Shown here piece by piece: positions 30,024 to 40,628 of a stretch of DNA of 64,000 nucleotides. Within the stretch, counting starts at the first letter, position 1. The number at the start of each line of letters is the position of its first letter. Made by a program: the position numbers and the translations under genes. The notes under the pieces are model-generated. The model had not been told where the DNA came from. It saw only the letters and a list, made by a program, of their open reading frames with translations, and ran no database searches. This DNA is from Bartonella tamiae Th239 (GTDB lineage: Bacteria; Pseudomonadota; Alphaproteobacteria; Rhizobiales; Rhizobiaceae), in assembly GCF_000278275.1 (NCBI RefSeq), contig NZ_JH725147.1, positions 308,388 through 372,387 on the forward strand. Direction: 5' to 3'.

Positions 30024-30953
30024 TTGAAAAAAAAACCAATCAGATATAGTTGGCGCGTTTTTATCAATGCGCTTGGTCATTATTTTCGTGATAGTGGTAG
30101 TGCATTTGCCAGCCATGTTGCTTTATCAGGATTATTGGCGTTGTTTCCATTTTTGATATTTGCCACGTCACTTGCAAGTTTTTTAGGCGCGCGTGCTTAT
30201 ACTGAGCAAAGTGTGAATGCGCTTTTAACTATGCTTCCTGAAGCCATTGCTGGCCCAATTGTTAAGGAAGTTATTAATGTTATGACAGTGCAACGGGGCG
30301 GATTGTTGACCATTTCAGTTATTGGTACGGCATATTTTGCTTCAAATGGGGTTGAGGCATTGCGCACAGCATTAAATCGCTCATATCGAGTGGAAGATGC
30401 GCGCAGTATCTTTTTTTGCCGTTTTCAAAGTTTGTTTTTTGTTATTTTAGGCACAATTGGCCTTTTGGTTATCAGCTTTCTTTTGGTATTAGCACCACTT
30501 GTGATCAATCTGCTTGAACATGATTATCCAATTATTGCCCAATATGTTGGAACAATTCGTATTTGGCGTTATGCCATTGCTGTAGTGGTTTTGTTTATCA
30601 CTTTGCTTGTGGCGCATAAATGGTTGCCAGCGGGAAAACGTAAATTGGGGGATATATTACCCGGCATTATTTTTACGATGATGGTTTGGTTTTTTGCTTC
30701 AATCTTATTTGCTCAATATCTTGCAACTTTTGCCAATTATGTCTCAACTTATGCAGGACTTGCCTCTATCATGGTGGCAATTATCTTTCTTTACATGTTA
30801 AGTTCCATTTTCATTTTAGGTGGCGAAATTAATGCTGCAACGATGTTTTATCGTAATCGGCAGCAACAACCAGGTCAAATGGTTCAGGCATTGGAAGAAG
30901 AACAAAAGTCTTATAACGATGATCAACAAACAGCCAATAACGCTTTTCATTGA
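30024..30953 (+). CDS. YihY/UPF0761 family inner-membrane protein
   Basis: Polytopic membrane protein of the YihY (formerly RNase BN-like) family. 309 residues with six hydrophobic segments. The motif SGSAFASHVALSGLLALFPFLIFATSLASFLG and the later LPAGKRKLGDILPGIIFTMMVWF are family hallmarks. The start is TTG at 30024, preceded by AAGAAAGAG; no in-frame ATG lies upstream before a stop. The end overlaps the next gene by 35 bases. The family's biochemical role is not established; the old ribonuclease label is not supported. Confidence 0.88.
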   Translation: MKKKPIRYSWRVFINALGHYFRDSGSAFASHVALSGLLALFPFLIFATSLASFLGARAYTEQSVNALLTMLPEAIAGPIVKEVINVMTVQRGGLLTISVIGTAYFASNGVEALRTALNRSYRVEDARSIFFCRFQSLFFVILGTIGLLVISFLLVLAPLVINLLEHDYPIIAQYVGTIRIWRYAIAVVVLFITLLVAHKWLPAGKRKLGDILPGIIFTMMVWFFASILFAQYLATFANYVSTYAGLASIMVAIIFLYMLSSIFILGGEINAATMFYRNRQQQPGQMVQALEEEQKSYNDDQQTANNAFH

Positions 30954-31416
30954 TGCGGATGCGTGTCCTGTAAAGGCTGAAGTCTATCGTGTTGCAGAGC
31001 GTTATGGATTAAAAACCTACGTTGTGTCCAATAGTTTTATAAAAGTTCCAAGGGAAAAATTTGTGCATGCTGTGATTGTTGCAAAGGGACAAGATGGTGC
31101 AGATAATTGGATCGTTGAACATGCACAAGAAGCAAGTATTGTTGTGACTAATGATGTACCGTTAGCCGAACGAATTGTAAAAAAAGACGCTATTGCTCTT
31201 TCTCCTACGGGGCGCCTTTTTGACATAAGCTCTATAGGACATGCTCTAGCAACACGTAATTTGATGGAAAATTTGCGTGAGGGTGGGATGATAACAGGGG
31301 GACCAAAACCTTTTTCACCTCGTGACCGCTCAAATTTTTTAAGTGCTTTGGATCTCGCTGTTCAACGTTTAAAACGGCGCGGTTATCCTATAGATGAAGT
31401 TTCAAAAAATTCTTAA
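30919..31416 (+). CDS. YaiI/YqxD (UPF0178, DUF188) family protein
   Basis: 165 residues from the ATG at 30919, which lies inside the end of yihY. The N-terminal motif LFIDADACPVKAEVYRVAER, followed by VVSNSF, VAKGQDGADNWIVEHA, VVTNDVPLAERIV and SPTGRLFD, matches the DUF188 family, a PIN-like fold with conserved Asp residues that suggests a nuclease, though no activity is established. The overlap with yihY suggests coupled translation. Confidence 0.9.
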   Translation: MINKQPITLFIDADACPVKAEVYRVAERYGLKTYVVSNSFIKVPREKFVHAVIVAKGQDGADNWIVEHAQEASIVVTNDVPLAERIVKKDAIALSPTGRLFDISSIGHALATRNLMENLREGGMITGGPKPFSPRDRSNFLSALDLAVQRLKRRGYPIDEVSKNS

Positions 31417-31877
31417 GTACAACAACAACCTTGTTTTTTAAATTTTTTCAATTTTTATCGCGGATATTTTATCAGTGTGAGCAAATCTTTTGATGTTTAA
31501 GCTGCTTATCGCAAATAATGGCGAAAAGATTAAAAGGAAAATAAGTGTTTTAAAAAAATGCGGTATGATGTTCTATTAGCTGTCTATCCGTTCACCATTC
31601 TATCTTTAAATAAAGGAAGCAAACGTATATTGAGGTCAATGCATTTGAAAAACGCATTATAGAGATGAATCTCATTTTTCATGCGCTTTTCAAAATTATT
31701 TTCAAAGATATTATCGTTTTAAGAAAACGTTTTTCACTTTTTTATTACAAAGAACTGAGAAAAATAGCTGTTTATTTCCAATGTTTTCTTAGTTATCATA
31801 AAGCTTAAGATATTTATCTTTCTGTGTTTTGCAGGATGATCTTAATTTATGAGTATTCTATTGTCAGTTGCTTTGCT
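31417..31877. other. Spacer between convergent genes
   Basis: About 460 bp of AT-rich sequence with no gene. No clear terminator hairpin found. Confidence 0.4.
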
Positions 31878-32576
31878 TTACTGCTCGGTATCAATTGCTG
31901 CACGCATCAATGTTTGTGAATCCTCATCAGCCCAAGGTGCAGCACCGTTAAATGAGGCAATTAAACAACCGTCTTTATCAATAAGTAATGTGACAGGAAG
32001 ACCAAGAGCCAATCCATCACGGCGTATTTGATTAAAAATTCCCATTGTTTGATCACGATGTAAAGCAAGATTGTCGGCTTTAACCTCTTTTAGAAAGGCA
32101 TTGATTTTTTCTTCTGAGGCAACTTTATCAATATTTATTGCTAATACTTCAAAACTTTCACTTCCAAGTTTAGTTTGTAATTGTGCCAATTCAGGCATTT
32201 CTGTACGGCATGGCACACACCAAATGGCCCATAAATTAACCAGTCGCGTTTTGCCATTTGAAGCAGCCAATGTGGTTGGATTGCCTTTAGCATCATTAAA
32301 ATGAAGGCTGCTTGCATTATAAGGATCATCAGCAAAGCGCATATTTTGAAAAAAACCTTTTGCAGATTTTTTAATGTGTTCTTTTTTTTGAGCATTCATG
32401 GTGCATTGAGAGATTTCTTGTGCTTGCGCTGATGCAGTGAATGTTGGGAAAGCGTGAAGCTGGTTGTCATCCCCTATCATTATCGCGTATAGACTAAGTG
32501 CTGCGAAAAATCCGGTCATGGCCATATAAAGAATGCGTCTTGCGGTTTTTGCGTAGTTCAAAATTGTTTCAACCAT
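31878..32576 (-). CDS. tlpA: Membrane-anchored thioredoxin-like protein TlpA
   Basis: Periplasmic thiol-disulphide oxidoreductase anchored by an N-terminal membrane segment (residues about 14-32). 232 residues from the ATG at 32576, which has AGGAAG at a good distance; the frame extends five codons to a TTG. The thioredoxin active site is NLWAIWCVPCRTEMPEL, with two redox cysteines. In Bradyrhizobium TlpA reduces the copper site partners of cytochrome aa3; a similar role is inferred. Divergent from argH with only 30 bp between starts, so promoters overlap the coding ends. Confidence 0.92.
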   Translation of the reverse strand: MVETILNYAKTARRILYMAMTGFFAALSLYAIMIGDDNQLHAFPTFTASAQAQEISQCTMNAQKKEHIKKSAKGFFQNMRFADDPYNASSLHFNDAKGNPTTLAASNGKTRLVNLWAIWCVPCRTEMPELAQLQTKLGSESFEVLAINIDKVASEEKINAFLKEVKADNLALHRDQTMGIFNQIRRDGLALGLPVTLLIDKDGCLIASFNGAAPWADEDSQTLMRAAIDTEQ

Positions 32577-32606
32577 TTTTCTTCCTTTCAATTGAGGCCA
32601 GTATAA

Positions 32607-34028
32607 ATGACAAAGACCAAATCAAGCAACCAGATGTGGGGTGGACGGTTTGCCTCAGGCCCGAGTGCTATTATGGAAGAAATTAATGCGTCTATTGATT
32701 TTGATAAAAAACTTTATCGCCAGGACATTGAAGGGTCGCTCGCTCATGCGTCTATGCTTGAAAAACAAGGCATTATTACGTCAGCAGATTCTCATGAAAT
32801 AAAAAAAGGTTTGAAAGCTATTTTGAGCGAAATTGAAAGTGGTGGTTTTATCTTTTCGCGTAAGCTTGAAGATATTCACATGAATGTTGAAGCGCGCTTG
32901 CGTGATTTAATCGGCGCTGCTGCAGGGCGATTACACACGGCACGCTCAAGAAATGACCAAGTTGCATTAGATTTTCGCCTATGGGTGCGTGATGAAACCC
33001 AAAAAACGGCTGAAGCATTGAAACAATTAATTCAACAGTTGCTTTTGCGTGCTGAACAAGAAACAGAAACATTTATGCCAGGTTTTACCCACTTACAAAC
33101 AGCCCAACCTGTAACCTTTGGTCATCATCTGATGGCTTATGTTGAAATGTTTGGTCGTGATCTTTCACGCATGTTGGATGCAGCAGAACGTATGAACGAA
33201 TCACCGTTAGGTGCGGCTGCTCTTGCAGGCACAGGTTTTCCTACGGATCGTTTTATGACTGCTCAAAGCCTTGGCTTTAGAGAGCCAACCCGCAATTCTA
33301 TTGACAGCGTATCGGATCGTGATTTTGCTTTGGAATTTTTAAGTGCAGCCGCCATTTGCGCTACACATCTTTCGCGCTTGGCAGAAGAAATTGTGATTTG
33401 GTCGACAACACAGTTTCATTTTATCAAATTGCCTGATTCGTTTTCGACAGGATCTTCTATCATGCCGCAAAAGAAAAATCCTGACGCAGCTGAGCTTGTC
33501 CGGGCAAAAGTGGGGCGTATCAACGGCGCGTTGGTAGCACTTTTAACTGTGATGAAGGGTCTCCCATTGGCTTATTCAAAAGATATGCAGGAAGATAAAG
33601 AGCAAGTGTTTGATGCTGCAGAATCACTTGAATTATCTTTAGCAGCTATGACAGGTATGATCGGTGATTTGGATATTGATCGTGAGTCTATGAAAAGGGC
33701 CGCGGGCTCTGGCTATTCTACGGCAACAGATCTGGCAGATTGGTTGGTGCGAGAATTAGGCTTGCCTTTTCGTGAGGCGCATCATGTAACTGGACGTGCT
33801 GTGGCAATGGCTGAAGAAAAATCCTGCGCTCTCTCTGACTTAACACTTAGTGATCTTCAGTCTATTCATCATGATATTCGTGGTGATGTTTTTAATGTTT
33901 TAAGCGTAGAAAATTCAGTAAAAAGTCGACGGAGTTTTGGTGGTACCGCCCCACAAGAAGTACAACGGCAAATTGACTATTGGAAAAGCCGCCTTGCTAA
34001 AGACGATGTGACGCGAAATTCTTTATAA
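32607..34028 (+). CDS. argH: Argininosuccinate lyase
   Basis: Splits argininosuccinate to arginine and fumarate. 473 residues. The start [21 protein letters not shown], the [20 protein letters not shown] segment, [20 protein letters not shown] and the flexible catalytic loop [19 protein letters not shown] (catalytic Ser) are all present. Head of the order argH-lptM-lysA-DUF4175, which is conserved in Rhizobiales. Completes the pathway begun by argG at 24.4 kb. Confidence 0.97.
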   Translation: MTKTKSSNQMWGGRFASGPSAIMEEINASIDFDKKLYRQDIEGSLAHASMLEKQGIITSADSHEIKKGLKAILSEIESGGFIFSRKLEDIHMNVEARLRDLIGAAAGRLHTARSRNDQVALDFRLWVRDETQKTAEALKQLIQQLLLRAEQETETFMPGFTHLQTAQPVTFGHHLMAYVEMFGRDLSRMLDAAERMNESPLGAAALAGTGFPTDRFMTAQSLGFREPTRNSIDSVSDRDFALEFLSAAAICATHLSRLAEEIVIWSTTQFHFIKLPDSFSTGSSIMPQKKNPDAAELVRAKVGRINGALVALLTVMKGLPLAYSKDMQEDKEQVFDAAESLELSLAAMTGMIGDLDIDRESMKRAAGSGYSTATDLADWLVRELGLPFREAHHVTGRAVAMAEEKSCALSDLTLSDLQSIHHDIRGDVFNVLSVENSVKSRRSFGGTAPQEVQRQIDYWKSRLAKDDVTRNSL

Positions 34029-34182
34029 GAGGGTCATTTTTTTTAAAACGTCATTTGAAAAGCACAAAAAAAATATTAAACTAACAAATCTTTTGCTCTA
34101 TAGACATATTGTCTTGTAATTTTATGATAAGATAATTTTTTGGGCAATATTTAAAGCAACAACGATAGAAAGAGACGAAATA

Positions 34183-34362
34183 ATGAACAAAACGCTGATG
34201 AGTTTGATAATTGTCTTTTTCTTTAGTGCGGTTTTGTCTGCATGCGGGCGAAAAGGTCCACTGGAGCCTCCTCCATCAAGTATGGTTGAAAATGCTCAGG
34301 GAAAAATAGTAGAAAAGCCTAAAGAAGATAAACCATTTATCCTTGATCGACTTATTAAATAG
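34183..34362 (+). CDS. lptM: Small lipoprotein, LptM (YifL)-like
   Basis: 59-residue frame with a lipoprotein signal: MNKTLMSLIIVFFFSAVLSACG, cysteine at residue 21. The CGRKGPLEPPPSS that follows is the hallmark of the LptM/YifL family, which in E. coli binds the LptDE translocon. Located between argH and lysA, where this gene is found in many proteobacteria. Ribosome site GAAAGAGAC upstream. Ends eleven bases before lysA. The function in this organism is inferred from the family. Confidence 0.87.
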   Translation: MNKTLMSLIIVFFFSAVLSACGRKGPLEPPPSSMVENAQGKIVEKPKEDKPFILDRLIK

Positions 34363-34372
34363 AAGAGCGAAT

Positions 34373-35650
34373 ATGACAGAAGCTTTTGTCTATTGTAAGG
34401 GTATTTTGCATGCAGAAAATGTGAGCCTACCCTTGATTGCACAACAGGTGGGAACACCTTTTTATTGTTATTCGACACGCTATATAAATGAACAATTCGC
34501 TCTTTATCGTGATGCGTTTTCAACACAGCGTGCAATGATTGCTTATGCTTTGAAGGCAAATTCCAATCAGGCTATTTTGACACTTTTAGCAAATCAAGGA
34601 GCAGGAGCGGATGTCGTTTCTAAAGGCGAATTGATGCGCGCGCTTCAAGCGGGTATTCCAGCTAAGCGTATCGTGTATTCAGGTGTTGGAAAAACAACGG
34701 AAGAAATAGATTTTGCACTAAGCAATGATATATGCTCTTTTAATGTTGAATCTGAACCAGAGCTTGAACATTTATCAGCGCGAAGTGTTGCGCTTGGTAA
34801 AACGGCTCGAATTTCTTTGCGTATTAACCCAGATGTTGATGCTAAAACGCATAAAAAAATTGCAACGGGAAAGTCAGAAAATAAATTTGGTATTCCAATT
34901 AAAAATGCCAGTCAAACGTATCAACATGCTTTACAATTACCGGGCCTGAGTGTTCAGGGTGTTGACGTTCATATTGGCAGCCAAATATCTGAATTGCAGC
35001 CTTTTGACGATGCTTTTACAATAGTCGCTGATTTTGTACGTCATTTGCGTGCTGATGGAATTTTAATCGAGCATGTGGATGTTGGTGGTGGTTTGGGTAT
35101 CCAATACCGCCATGATAATCATATATTGCCAAGCGTTGAAGAATATGCACGCATTGTCAAAAAGCACTTTGATCCTCTTAATGTTGAAATTATATTGGAG
35201 CCTGGGCGCAATATCGTTGGTAATGCAGGCATTTTAGTAAGTTCTGTCATTTATTTTAAAAAGGGTGAAGGGAAAAACTTTGTCATTGTTGATGCAGCGA
35301 TGAATGATCTTATCCGTCCTACTCTTTATGACGCTTGGCAAGATATTATGCCGATTAAAGAAGCGGTTATTGGTGTTGAGAGCGTTGTTGCTGATATTGT
35401 TGGGCCTGTTTGTGAAACAGGTGACTATTTGGGATTGGAGCGGTCTTTGCCTTTGCTTCATTCAGATGATCTTATAGCTATCTTAGGAGCAGGCGCTTAT
35501 GGCGCCGTTTTGGCAAATACGTATAATACACGTCGCCTTATTCCGGAAGTATTGGTCAATGATGATAAATTTGCGGTCATAAGAGAGCGGCCAGATTATC
35601 AAAGCATAATCGATTTGGACCATGTTCCTGATTTTGTTTACAAATTTTAA
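34373..35650 (+). CDS. lysA: Diaminopimelate decarboxylase
   Basis: PLP enzyme that converts meso-diaminopimelate to lysine. 425 residues from the ATG at 34373; a longer frame would begin inside the lipoprotein gene. Seen: PLP lysine in MIAYALKANSNQAIL, GADVVSKGELMRAL, VDVHIGSQI, DVGGGLGI, ILEPGRNIVGNAG and CETGDYLG. Works with DapE (58.7 kb) in the succinylase route. Confidence 0.96.
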   Translation: MTEAFVYCKGILHAENVSLPLIAQQVGTPFYCYSTRYINEQFALYRDAFSTQRAMIAYALKANSNQAILTLLANQGAGADVVSKGELMRALQAGIPAKRIVYSGVGKTTEEIDFALSNDICSFNVESEPELEHLSARSVALGKTARISLRINPDVDAKTHKKIATGKSENKFGIPIKNASQTYQHALQLPGLSVQGVDVHIGSQISELQPFDDAFTIVADFVRHLRADGILIEHVDVGGGLGIQYRHDNHILPSVEEYARIVKKHFDPLNVEIILEPGRNIVGNAGILVSSVIYFKKGEGKNFVIVDAAMNDLIRPTLYDAWQDIMPIKEAVIGVESVVADIVGPVCETGDYLGLERSLPLLHSDDLIAILGAGAYGAVLANTYNTRRLIPEVLVNDDKFAVIRERPDYQSIIDLDHVPDFVYKF

Positions 35651-35962
35651 AATTAAAATGACTTAAAATCAGTGTTTGAGATTATAAATTCAATTTAACA
35701 AGATATGTTATCATTTCTTGATGTTTTTTGTTTTCTTTCAAAACACTGATTGTAAAGCGTTTAATTTTGTTAAGATTATTACTATAAAAGAATAAAAAAT
35801 CACATGTTTTGGTCAATTGGTCTCGCCTTTGCCAAGATCCTCGCTATGATAGAAAATATGTTATGGATAAACAGGATTTCGGCTCAGTGACAAGAATTAT
35901 ACACTTAAGTTTGAATGCTGGAGCCGTATTGATGGGCAATAGAAAATAGAAAGCGTTTTCGC
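35651..35962. other. Spacer between lysA and the DUF4175 gene
   Basis: 312 bp. No gene or strong hairpin. The same-strand spacing is larger than expected for an operon, so the next gene may have its own promoter here. Confidence 0.4.
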
Positions 35963-38491
35963 ATGTGCAATGAAAACTTAGAATGTCCTTCTTTGTATGA
36001 AACGAATTCTAATCTTGCTCAAAAGCAAAGTGATAGAGCGTGGAGCTTATCTAAAAATGCGCTTAAATTTGCCAGAAAACGTGCTTTTTATGTTTTAACA
36101 TTTGAGCGTCTTTGGCCATGTATTATGCCTTTAGTGCTTATAGTGATGATGATTGCTGGATTGGCATGGTTTGGTGTTTTTTATTACTTAGGACCAATAA
36201 CGCATATTTTTCTTTTGGTCATCTTTTCCTTGCTTGCCTTGTGGTCTTTATTTTTATTTAAAAATTTTCATTTTGTTAAACAACGCGATATTGATGCACG
36301 CATTGAACAAACAAGCAATTTTAAAAATCAACCTTTGGAAGCTTTGAATGATAGACCCGTTAATGGTCAAGAAAATGCTTTTTCGCAATCTCTTTGGAAT
36401 GAACATCAAAGGCGCATGGCCGCACAATTAGGCGCATTGCGTGTAGGACTACCTGACAGTCAGATACCAAAACATGATCCTTATGCATTGCGTGCTTTGG
36501 TGGTACTTTTTATGGTTATCGCTTTTGTTTTTTCTTTTGGATCAAAAGGTGGGTATCTGTCGGATGTTTTTTCTTTTCAAATACCTGTTCACTCTTCATT
36601 GATGCGGGTTGATGTTTGGGTAACCCCCCCTGCCTATACACGGCAAGCCCCTATTTATCTCACAAATAACAATGTCAATCAGGCTGAAGTACCGCAAAAA
36701 AGTATCATGACGGTACGTGTAAGTGATGGTGGAAAGCCTATTTTGAAAGTTGAGGAACGTGAGAGTGGAGAAGAAAAATATCCCCTATCGCTTGAAAAAA
36801 ACACAGATCAGCAAAACGCGTCAAAAAGTTTTGAAATACAATTAGATGAATCATCGACGATTACGCTTTCAGCGCGTCATTATGAACGACAATGGCATAT
36901 AGATGTTGTCAAAGATCATGCCCCAACAATTCGTATGACAAAGGAACCTTCTCGTGTTTTGAGTGGTTCGCTTGAATTGAATTATTCGCTTGAAGATGAT
37001 TATGGTGTTGAAAAAGCTTATGTTGAGATAGAGCCTACGCAAACCACACCATTATTGAGCCATCCACTTTATGAGTCGCCACAAATTTCACTTTTAATTC
37101 CGCGTAATGGTAAGGGAAAAGGACGCACTGTAGCCGATATAAGCAATCATCCTTGGGCTGGTTCAGAAGTACGTGTCACGCTTGTGGCAGAGGATGGGGC
37201 GGGTCAGGTTGGGAAAAGTGAAACACGAACAATCATTTTGCCACAACGTATTTTTGCTCATCCTTTAGCGCGTGCAGTAGTGGAACAGCGGCGTATTTTA
37301 GCACTTGATCCCATGCAGAGAAATAGCGTCATGGATACGCTTTGGGCGCTTATACAGCGCCCAGAAGAGACATTGGACAATGTTACACATTTTCTCGCTT
37401 TGCGTATTGCATGGACACAATTATCATTAGCGAATAATGACGAAGATTTACGGCGTATCGCCGATTATATGTGGCAAATTGCTATCAATATTGATGGTGA
37501 TATGGTCAATCAAGCGCAAAAACAATTAAAACAAGCGCAGGCTGCATTACGTGATGCGTTACGTAATGGTGCGCCTCCTGAAGAAATTGAACGTTTAACA
37601 CAAGCTCTGCGCGATGCTATGTCAAATTATATTGCAGCACTTGCAAAAGACGCTCAAACACGAGGTCTTGAACAGACCCCAAACACCAATAATTATTTAT
37701 CGCAAAATGAACTTGAAGATAAATTAAGACAATTAGAAGACATGGCCAAAACAGGTAATCGTGGAGCTGCAGAACAACTTTTGTCTGAACTTGAAAATAT
37801 GATGGATAATTTGATTGTTCAACAAGATCAGGGGAATGGACAAGGTCAAACAGGTGGACAGGCAGGCGCTCAAGGTCAAATGCAACAACAATTGGACAAA
37901 TTGGCTGATTTATTGCGTCGTCAACAAGAAGCGTTGAATAAAACACATAAGCTTGAAGAAGAACATAATCGAGGTGAAAAAACGCAAGAAGAGTATCTAA
38001 AAGGGCTCGATCAATTGCGGGAAAATCAACAAAATTTACAATCTGAATTGAAGGCGCTTCAAAAAGAGTTAGGCGCTCAAGGTCTTGAACCGGGAGAGGA
38101 ATTAAATTCTGCTGAAGGCCATATGGGGCATTCTTCAGATGCTTTGACACAAGGCAATGGAGAGCAATCAGCACAAAACCAGGCTGATGCGCTTAATAGT
38201 TTAAGAGAAGGTGCGCAAGTCTTGATGAAAAAAATGCAGGAAGCCATGAAAGCTGAAGAAAATGGCGATGGATCTTCAGATGGCCGAAATTCATCTCAGA
38301 CACAACAAGATCCATTAGGACGGGAAACAGGTAGTGGTAAGGCATCGAATGAGCAAACTGGTAATATTCCGCTTGAAAGTGAGACTGAACGCGCACGACG
38401 TATTTTGGATGAAATACGTAAAAGACTTGGACAGTCTCTCACACCACAGATGGAAAAAAATTATTTAGAACGACTTCTGAATTTTGATTAG
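35963..38491 (+). CDS. Large DUF4175 / TIGR02302 membrane protein
   Basis: 842 residues. Two membrane segments lie at about 53-78 and 80-100 and a third at about 175-195. Next comes a mainly beta region with VWVTPPAYTRQAPIYL, and then a long Gln/Glu/Asn-rich, probably coiled-coil C-terminal half (QLDKLADLLRRQQEALNKTH; LRENQQNLQSELKALQKEL) broken by a Gly/Gln run (GNGQGQTGGQAGAQGQMQQQ). The position after lysA is standard in Rhizobiales for TIGR02302. The family has no established function; the topology suggests an envelope scaffold with a large periplasmic part. Confidence 0.87.
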   Translation: MCNENLECPSLYETNSNLAQKQSDRAWSLSKNALKFARKRAFYVLTFERLWPCIMPLVLIVMMIAGLAWFGVFYYLGPITHIFLLVIFSLLALWSLFLFKNFHFVKQRDIDARIEQTSNFKNQPLEALNDRPVNGQENAFSQSLWNEHQRRMAAQLGALRVGLPDSQIPKHDPYALRALVVLFMVIAFVFSFGSKGGYLSDVFSFQIPVHSSLMRVDVWVTPPAYTRQAPIYLTNNNVNQAEVPQKSIMTVRVSDGGKPILKVEERESGEEKYPLSLEKNTDQQNASKSFEIQLDESSTITLSARHYERQWHIDVVKDHAPTIRMTKEPSRVLSGSLELNYSLEDDYGVEKAYVEIEPTQTTPLLSHPLYESPQISLLIPRNGKGKGRTVADISNHPWAGSEVRVTLVAEDGAGQVGKSETRTIILPQRIFAHPLARAVVEQRRILALDPMQRNSVMDTLWALIQRPEETLDNVTHFLALRIAWTQLSLANNDEDLRRIADYMWQIAINIDGDMVNQAQKQLKQAQAALRDALRNGAPPEEIERLTQALRDAMSNYIAALAKDAQTRGLEQTPNTNNYLSQNELEDKLRQLEDMAKTGNRGAAEQLLSELENMMDNLIVQQDQGNGQGQTGGQAGAQGQMQQQLDKLADLLRRQQEALNKTHKLEEEHNRGEKTQEEYLKGLDQLRENQQNLQSELKALQKELGAQGLEPGEELNSAEGHMGHSSDALTQGNGEQSAQNQADALNSLREGAQVLMKKMQEAMKAEENGDGSSDGRNSSQTQQDPLGRETGSGKASNEQTGNIPLESETERARRILDEIRKRLGQSLTPQMEKNYLERLLNFD

Positions 38492-38955
38492 TACAAATTA
38501 TTCATAAGCTATTTTTTATGTTTTTTTAACACCTTTTTATCCTGCAGCGTATTGACTGATCTTATACAGTCTTTGCTATTTAAGATAAGTTCGTAAAAAT
38601 TCTGTCATTTTTATGAAAGACTAAATTGGTAATTTATACCTAATTTTTGATATATGAGCATGTCTTTGCTTTTAACATGTTGATTATCGTTTTTATGATT
38701 TCAGCTCACATTATTATGTAAATCTATATGATGAAGCATGCAATAAAATGCTTTTATTAAGGCAATTTATATGCTTTGAGATATATCAAAAATGAAGTCA
38801 TTATAAATGTAAAGACATGAAGTTGTTTAAGAAAAAGTGCATTGACTTTACCCTTATAGGAACCTTTACACTGAATTTCCATTTAAATTTTAATACATTA
38901 TCATATCACGTTGATCAATTTTATAAGATAAAAATGAATTGAAAAGGAGTTTGCA
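38492..38955. other. Spacer upstream of the DUF305 gene
   Basis: 464 bp, very AT-rich, no gene. A weak hairpin AAGCAT/ATGCTT with trailing T residues (38734-38757) could end the preceding transcript. Confidence 0.4.
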
Positions 38956-39378
38956 ATGAAAGTATTTCCTATAGCATTTATGATGACAGCCGCTATTGGT
39001 GCAAGTGCATTTACAGGTTCAGCTTTTGCTCAAAATGTTGAAACCGTGCAAATGATAGCGCAACATCATAAACAACCAAACGAGCAAAAAAAAATAAATG
39101 ATCATGACGAAAAAGCGCAAGCACCATCAACAATCGCGTATGAACGTGCCAATGAAAAAATGCATAAAAATATGATGGTTCCATTAACGGGAGATGCAGA
39201 TCAAGATTTTGTTCGCTCTATGATTCCTCATCATAAAGGGGCGATTGATATGGCAAAAGTTGTGTTGCGGTATGGTCAAGATCCAAAGATCAAAAAACTC
39301 GCTGAAAATGTCATTAATGCGCAGGAAAAAGAAATAAAAGAAATGCAAGATTGGTTAAATAAACATTCTAAAAATTAA
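38956..39378 (+). CDS. Exported DUF305 family protein
   Basis: 140 residues. Signal peptide MKVFPIAFMMTAAIGASAFTGSAFAQ, then a His/Lys-rich linker and the DUF305 core DQDFVRSMIPHHKGAIDMAKVVLRYGQDPKIKKLAENVINAQEKEIKEMQDWL. The MIPHHKGAIDMA motif with its His pair and Met is the usual DUF305 signature; the family is a ferritin-like helical bundle often linked to copper. A metal-related periplasmic role is inferred. Strong ribosome site AAAAGGAG. Confidence 0.9.
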   Translation: MKVFPIAFMMTAAIGASAFTGSAFAQNVETVQMIAQHHKQPNEQKKINDHDEKAQAPSTIAYERANEKMHKNMMVPLTGDADQDFVRSMIPHHKGAIDMAKVVLRYGQDPKIKKLAENVINAQEKEIKEMQDWLNKHSKN

Positions 39379-39530
39379 ATCTTGTATTTTGATAAGAGTG
39401 AAGTTTTAAATATTGAGTAAGCGATTTTTGCTAAAATTAATTAATATATTGTCATTTTAACAAATATAAAAATAAAATTTAGTAAAAAATTTACAAACGT
39501 TAAGGTCGAAGTTTTAACTTTGATGAACAA

Positions 39531-39560
39531 AGCGATGCGTAAAAGACGCATCGCTCTTTT
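39531..39560 (+). terminator. Intrinsic terminator, convergent DUF305 gene and cysK
   Basis: A 10-bp perfect stem AGCGATGCGT/ACGCATCGCT (39531-39540, 39546-39555) with a 5-nt loop, then CTTTTT. The T tract is on the plus side; the hairpin may also serve cysK on the minus strand. Confidence 0.85.
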
Positions 39561-39578
39561 TCACAGTGAGATTATAAA

Positions 39579-40628
39579 CTAATGTTTTGATGCAAGATGG
39601 CGGTTATCATATTCATCTTCCAAACCATGAAAAAGGGCAGTTGAAAGATAACGTTCAGCAAAAGACGGAATAATAATCACGATGTTTTTGTCTTTATTTT
39701 CTGATCGTTTGCCGATTTCAATAGCAGCTTTCAGTGCTGCACCCGATGAGATACCAACAGGGATGCCTTCCAATTTTGCCAATTGGCGTGATGTTTCCAT
39801 TGCATCATCATTTGTGACAGTAATGATTTCATCATAAATATCAGTATCAAGGATTTTAGGCACAAAACCTGCACCGATACCTTGAATTTTGTGCGGACCT
39901 GCTTGCCCACCTGACAAAACAGGAGAATCGCTTGGTTCAACTGCGATCACTTTGAAATCATGTTTACGGTTTTTAATGACTTGTCCCACACCTGTAATAG
40001 TGCCACCTGTGCCAATGCCTGATATTAAGAAATCAACATGACCGTCCGTATCGTTCCAAATTTCTTCTGCCGTTGTTCTACGATGAATTTCAGGATTAGC
40101 AGGATTTTCAAATTGCTGAGGAATAATGGCATTTTCAGTCTCATTGACTAAGTCTTCTGCTTTTGCAATGGCACCATTCATACCTAATGCTCCTTCTGTT
40201 AGCACCAGTTCAGCGCCTAAAAATTTTAATAATTTCTGTCTTTCTTCTGACATGGTTTCTGGCATTGTTAAAATAAGGCGATAGCCTTTTGCCGCTGCTG
40301 CAAATGCCAGTGCAATACCAGTATTGCCCGATGTTGGCTCAATTAAAACCGTTTTTCCGGGAATGGCTTTGCCTTCATTTTCTAAAGCATTGATGAGAGC
40401 AAGACCAAGGCGGTCTTTCACACTGGCAAGAGGATTAAAAAATTCTAACTTGGCTAGAAGATTGGCATGAACGCCATTTTCTTTGGCAAAATGATCAATG
40501 CGTACAAGTGGTGTGTTGCCAATTGTCTCTAATATTGAATCATAGATCTTACCGTGACCTTTTTTTGGATTTTGTGTGTCTTTTTCTATCTTTGTTTCTT
40601 TAAAATTTTGTGATGATTCGTGTGGCAT
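39579..40628 (-). CDS. cysK: Cysteine synthase A (O-acetylserine sulfhydrylase)
   Basis: PLP enzyme that makes cysteine from O-acetylserine and sulphide. 349 residues, longer than the usual 310-330 because of a polar N-terminal extension of about 27 residues; the ATG at 40628 has AAAGGA upstream and no other start precedes the core. The core begins [17 protein letters not shown], with PLP lysine in [14 protein letters not shown] and the phosphate loop [13 protein letters not shown]. Also GGTITGVG and [13 protein letters not shown], as in CysK. Confidence 0.94.
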   Translation of the reverse strand: MPHESSQNFKETKIEKDTQNPKKGHGKIYDSILETIGNTPLVRIDHFAKENGVHANLLAKLEFFNPLASVKDRLGLALINALENEGKAIPGKTVLIEPTSGNTGIALAFAAAAKGYRLILTMPETMSEERQKLLKFLGAELVLTEGALGMNGAIAKAEDLVNETENAIIPQQFENPANPEIHRRTTAEEIWNDTDGHVDFLISGIGTGGTITGVGQVIKNRKHDFKVIAVEPSDSPVLSGGQAGPHKIQGIGAGFVPKILDTDIYDEIITVTNDDAMETSRQLAKLEGIPVGISSGAALKAAIEIGKRSENKDKNIVIIIPSFAERYLSTALFHGLEDEYDNRHLASKH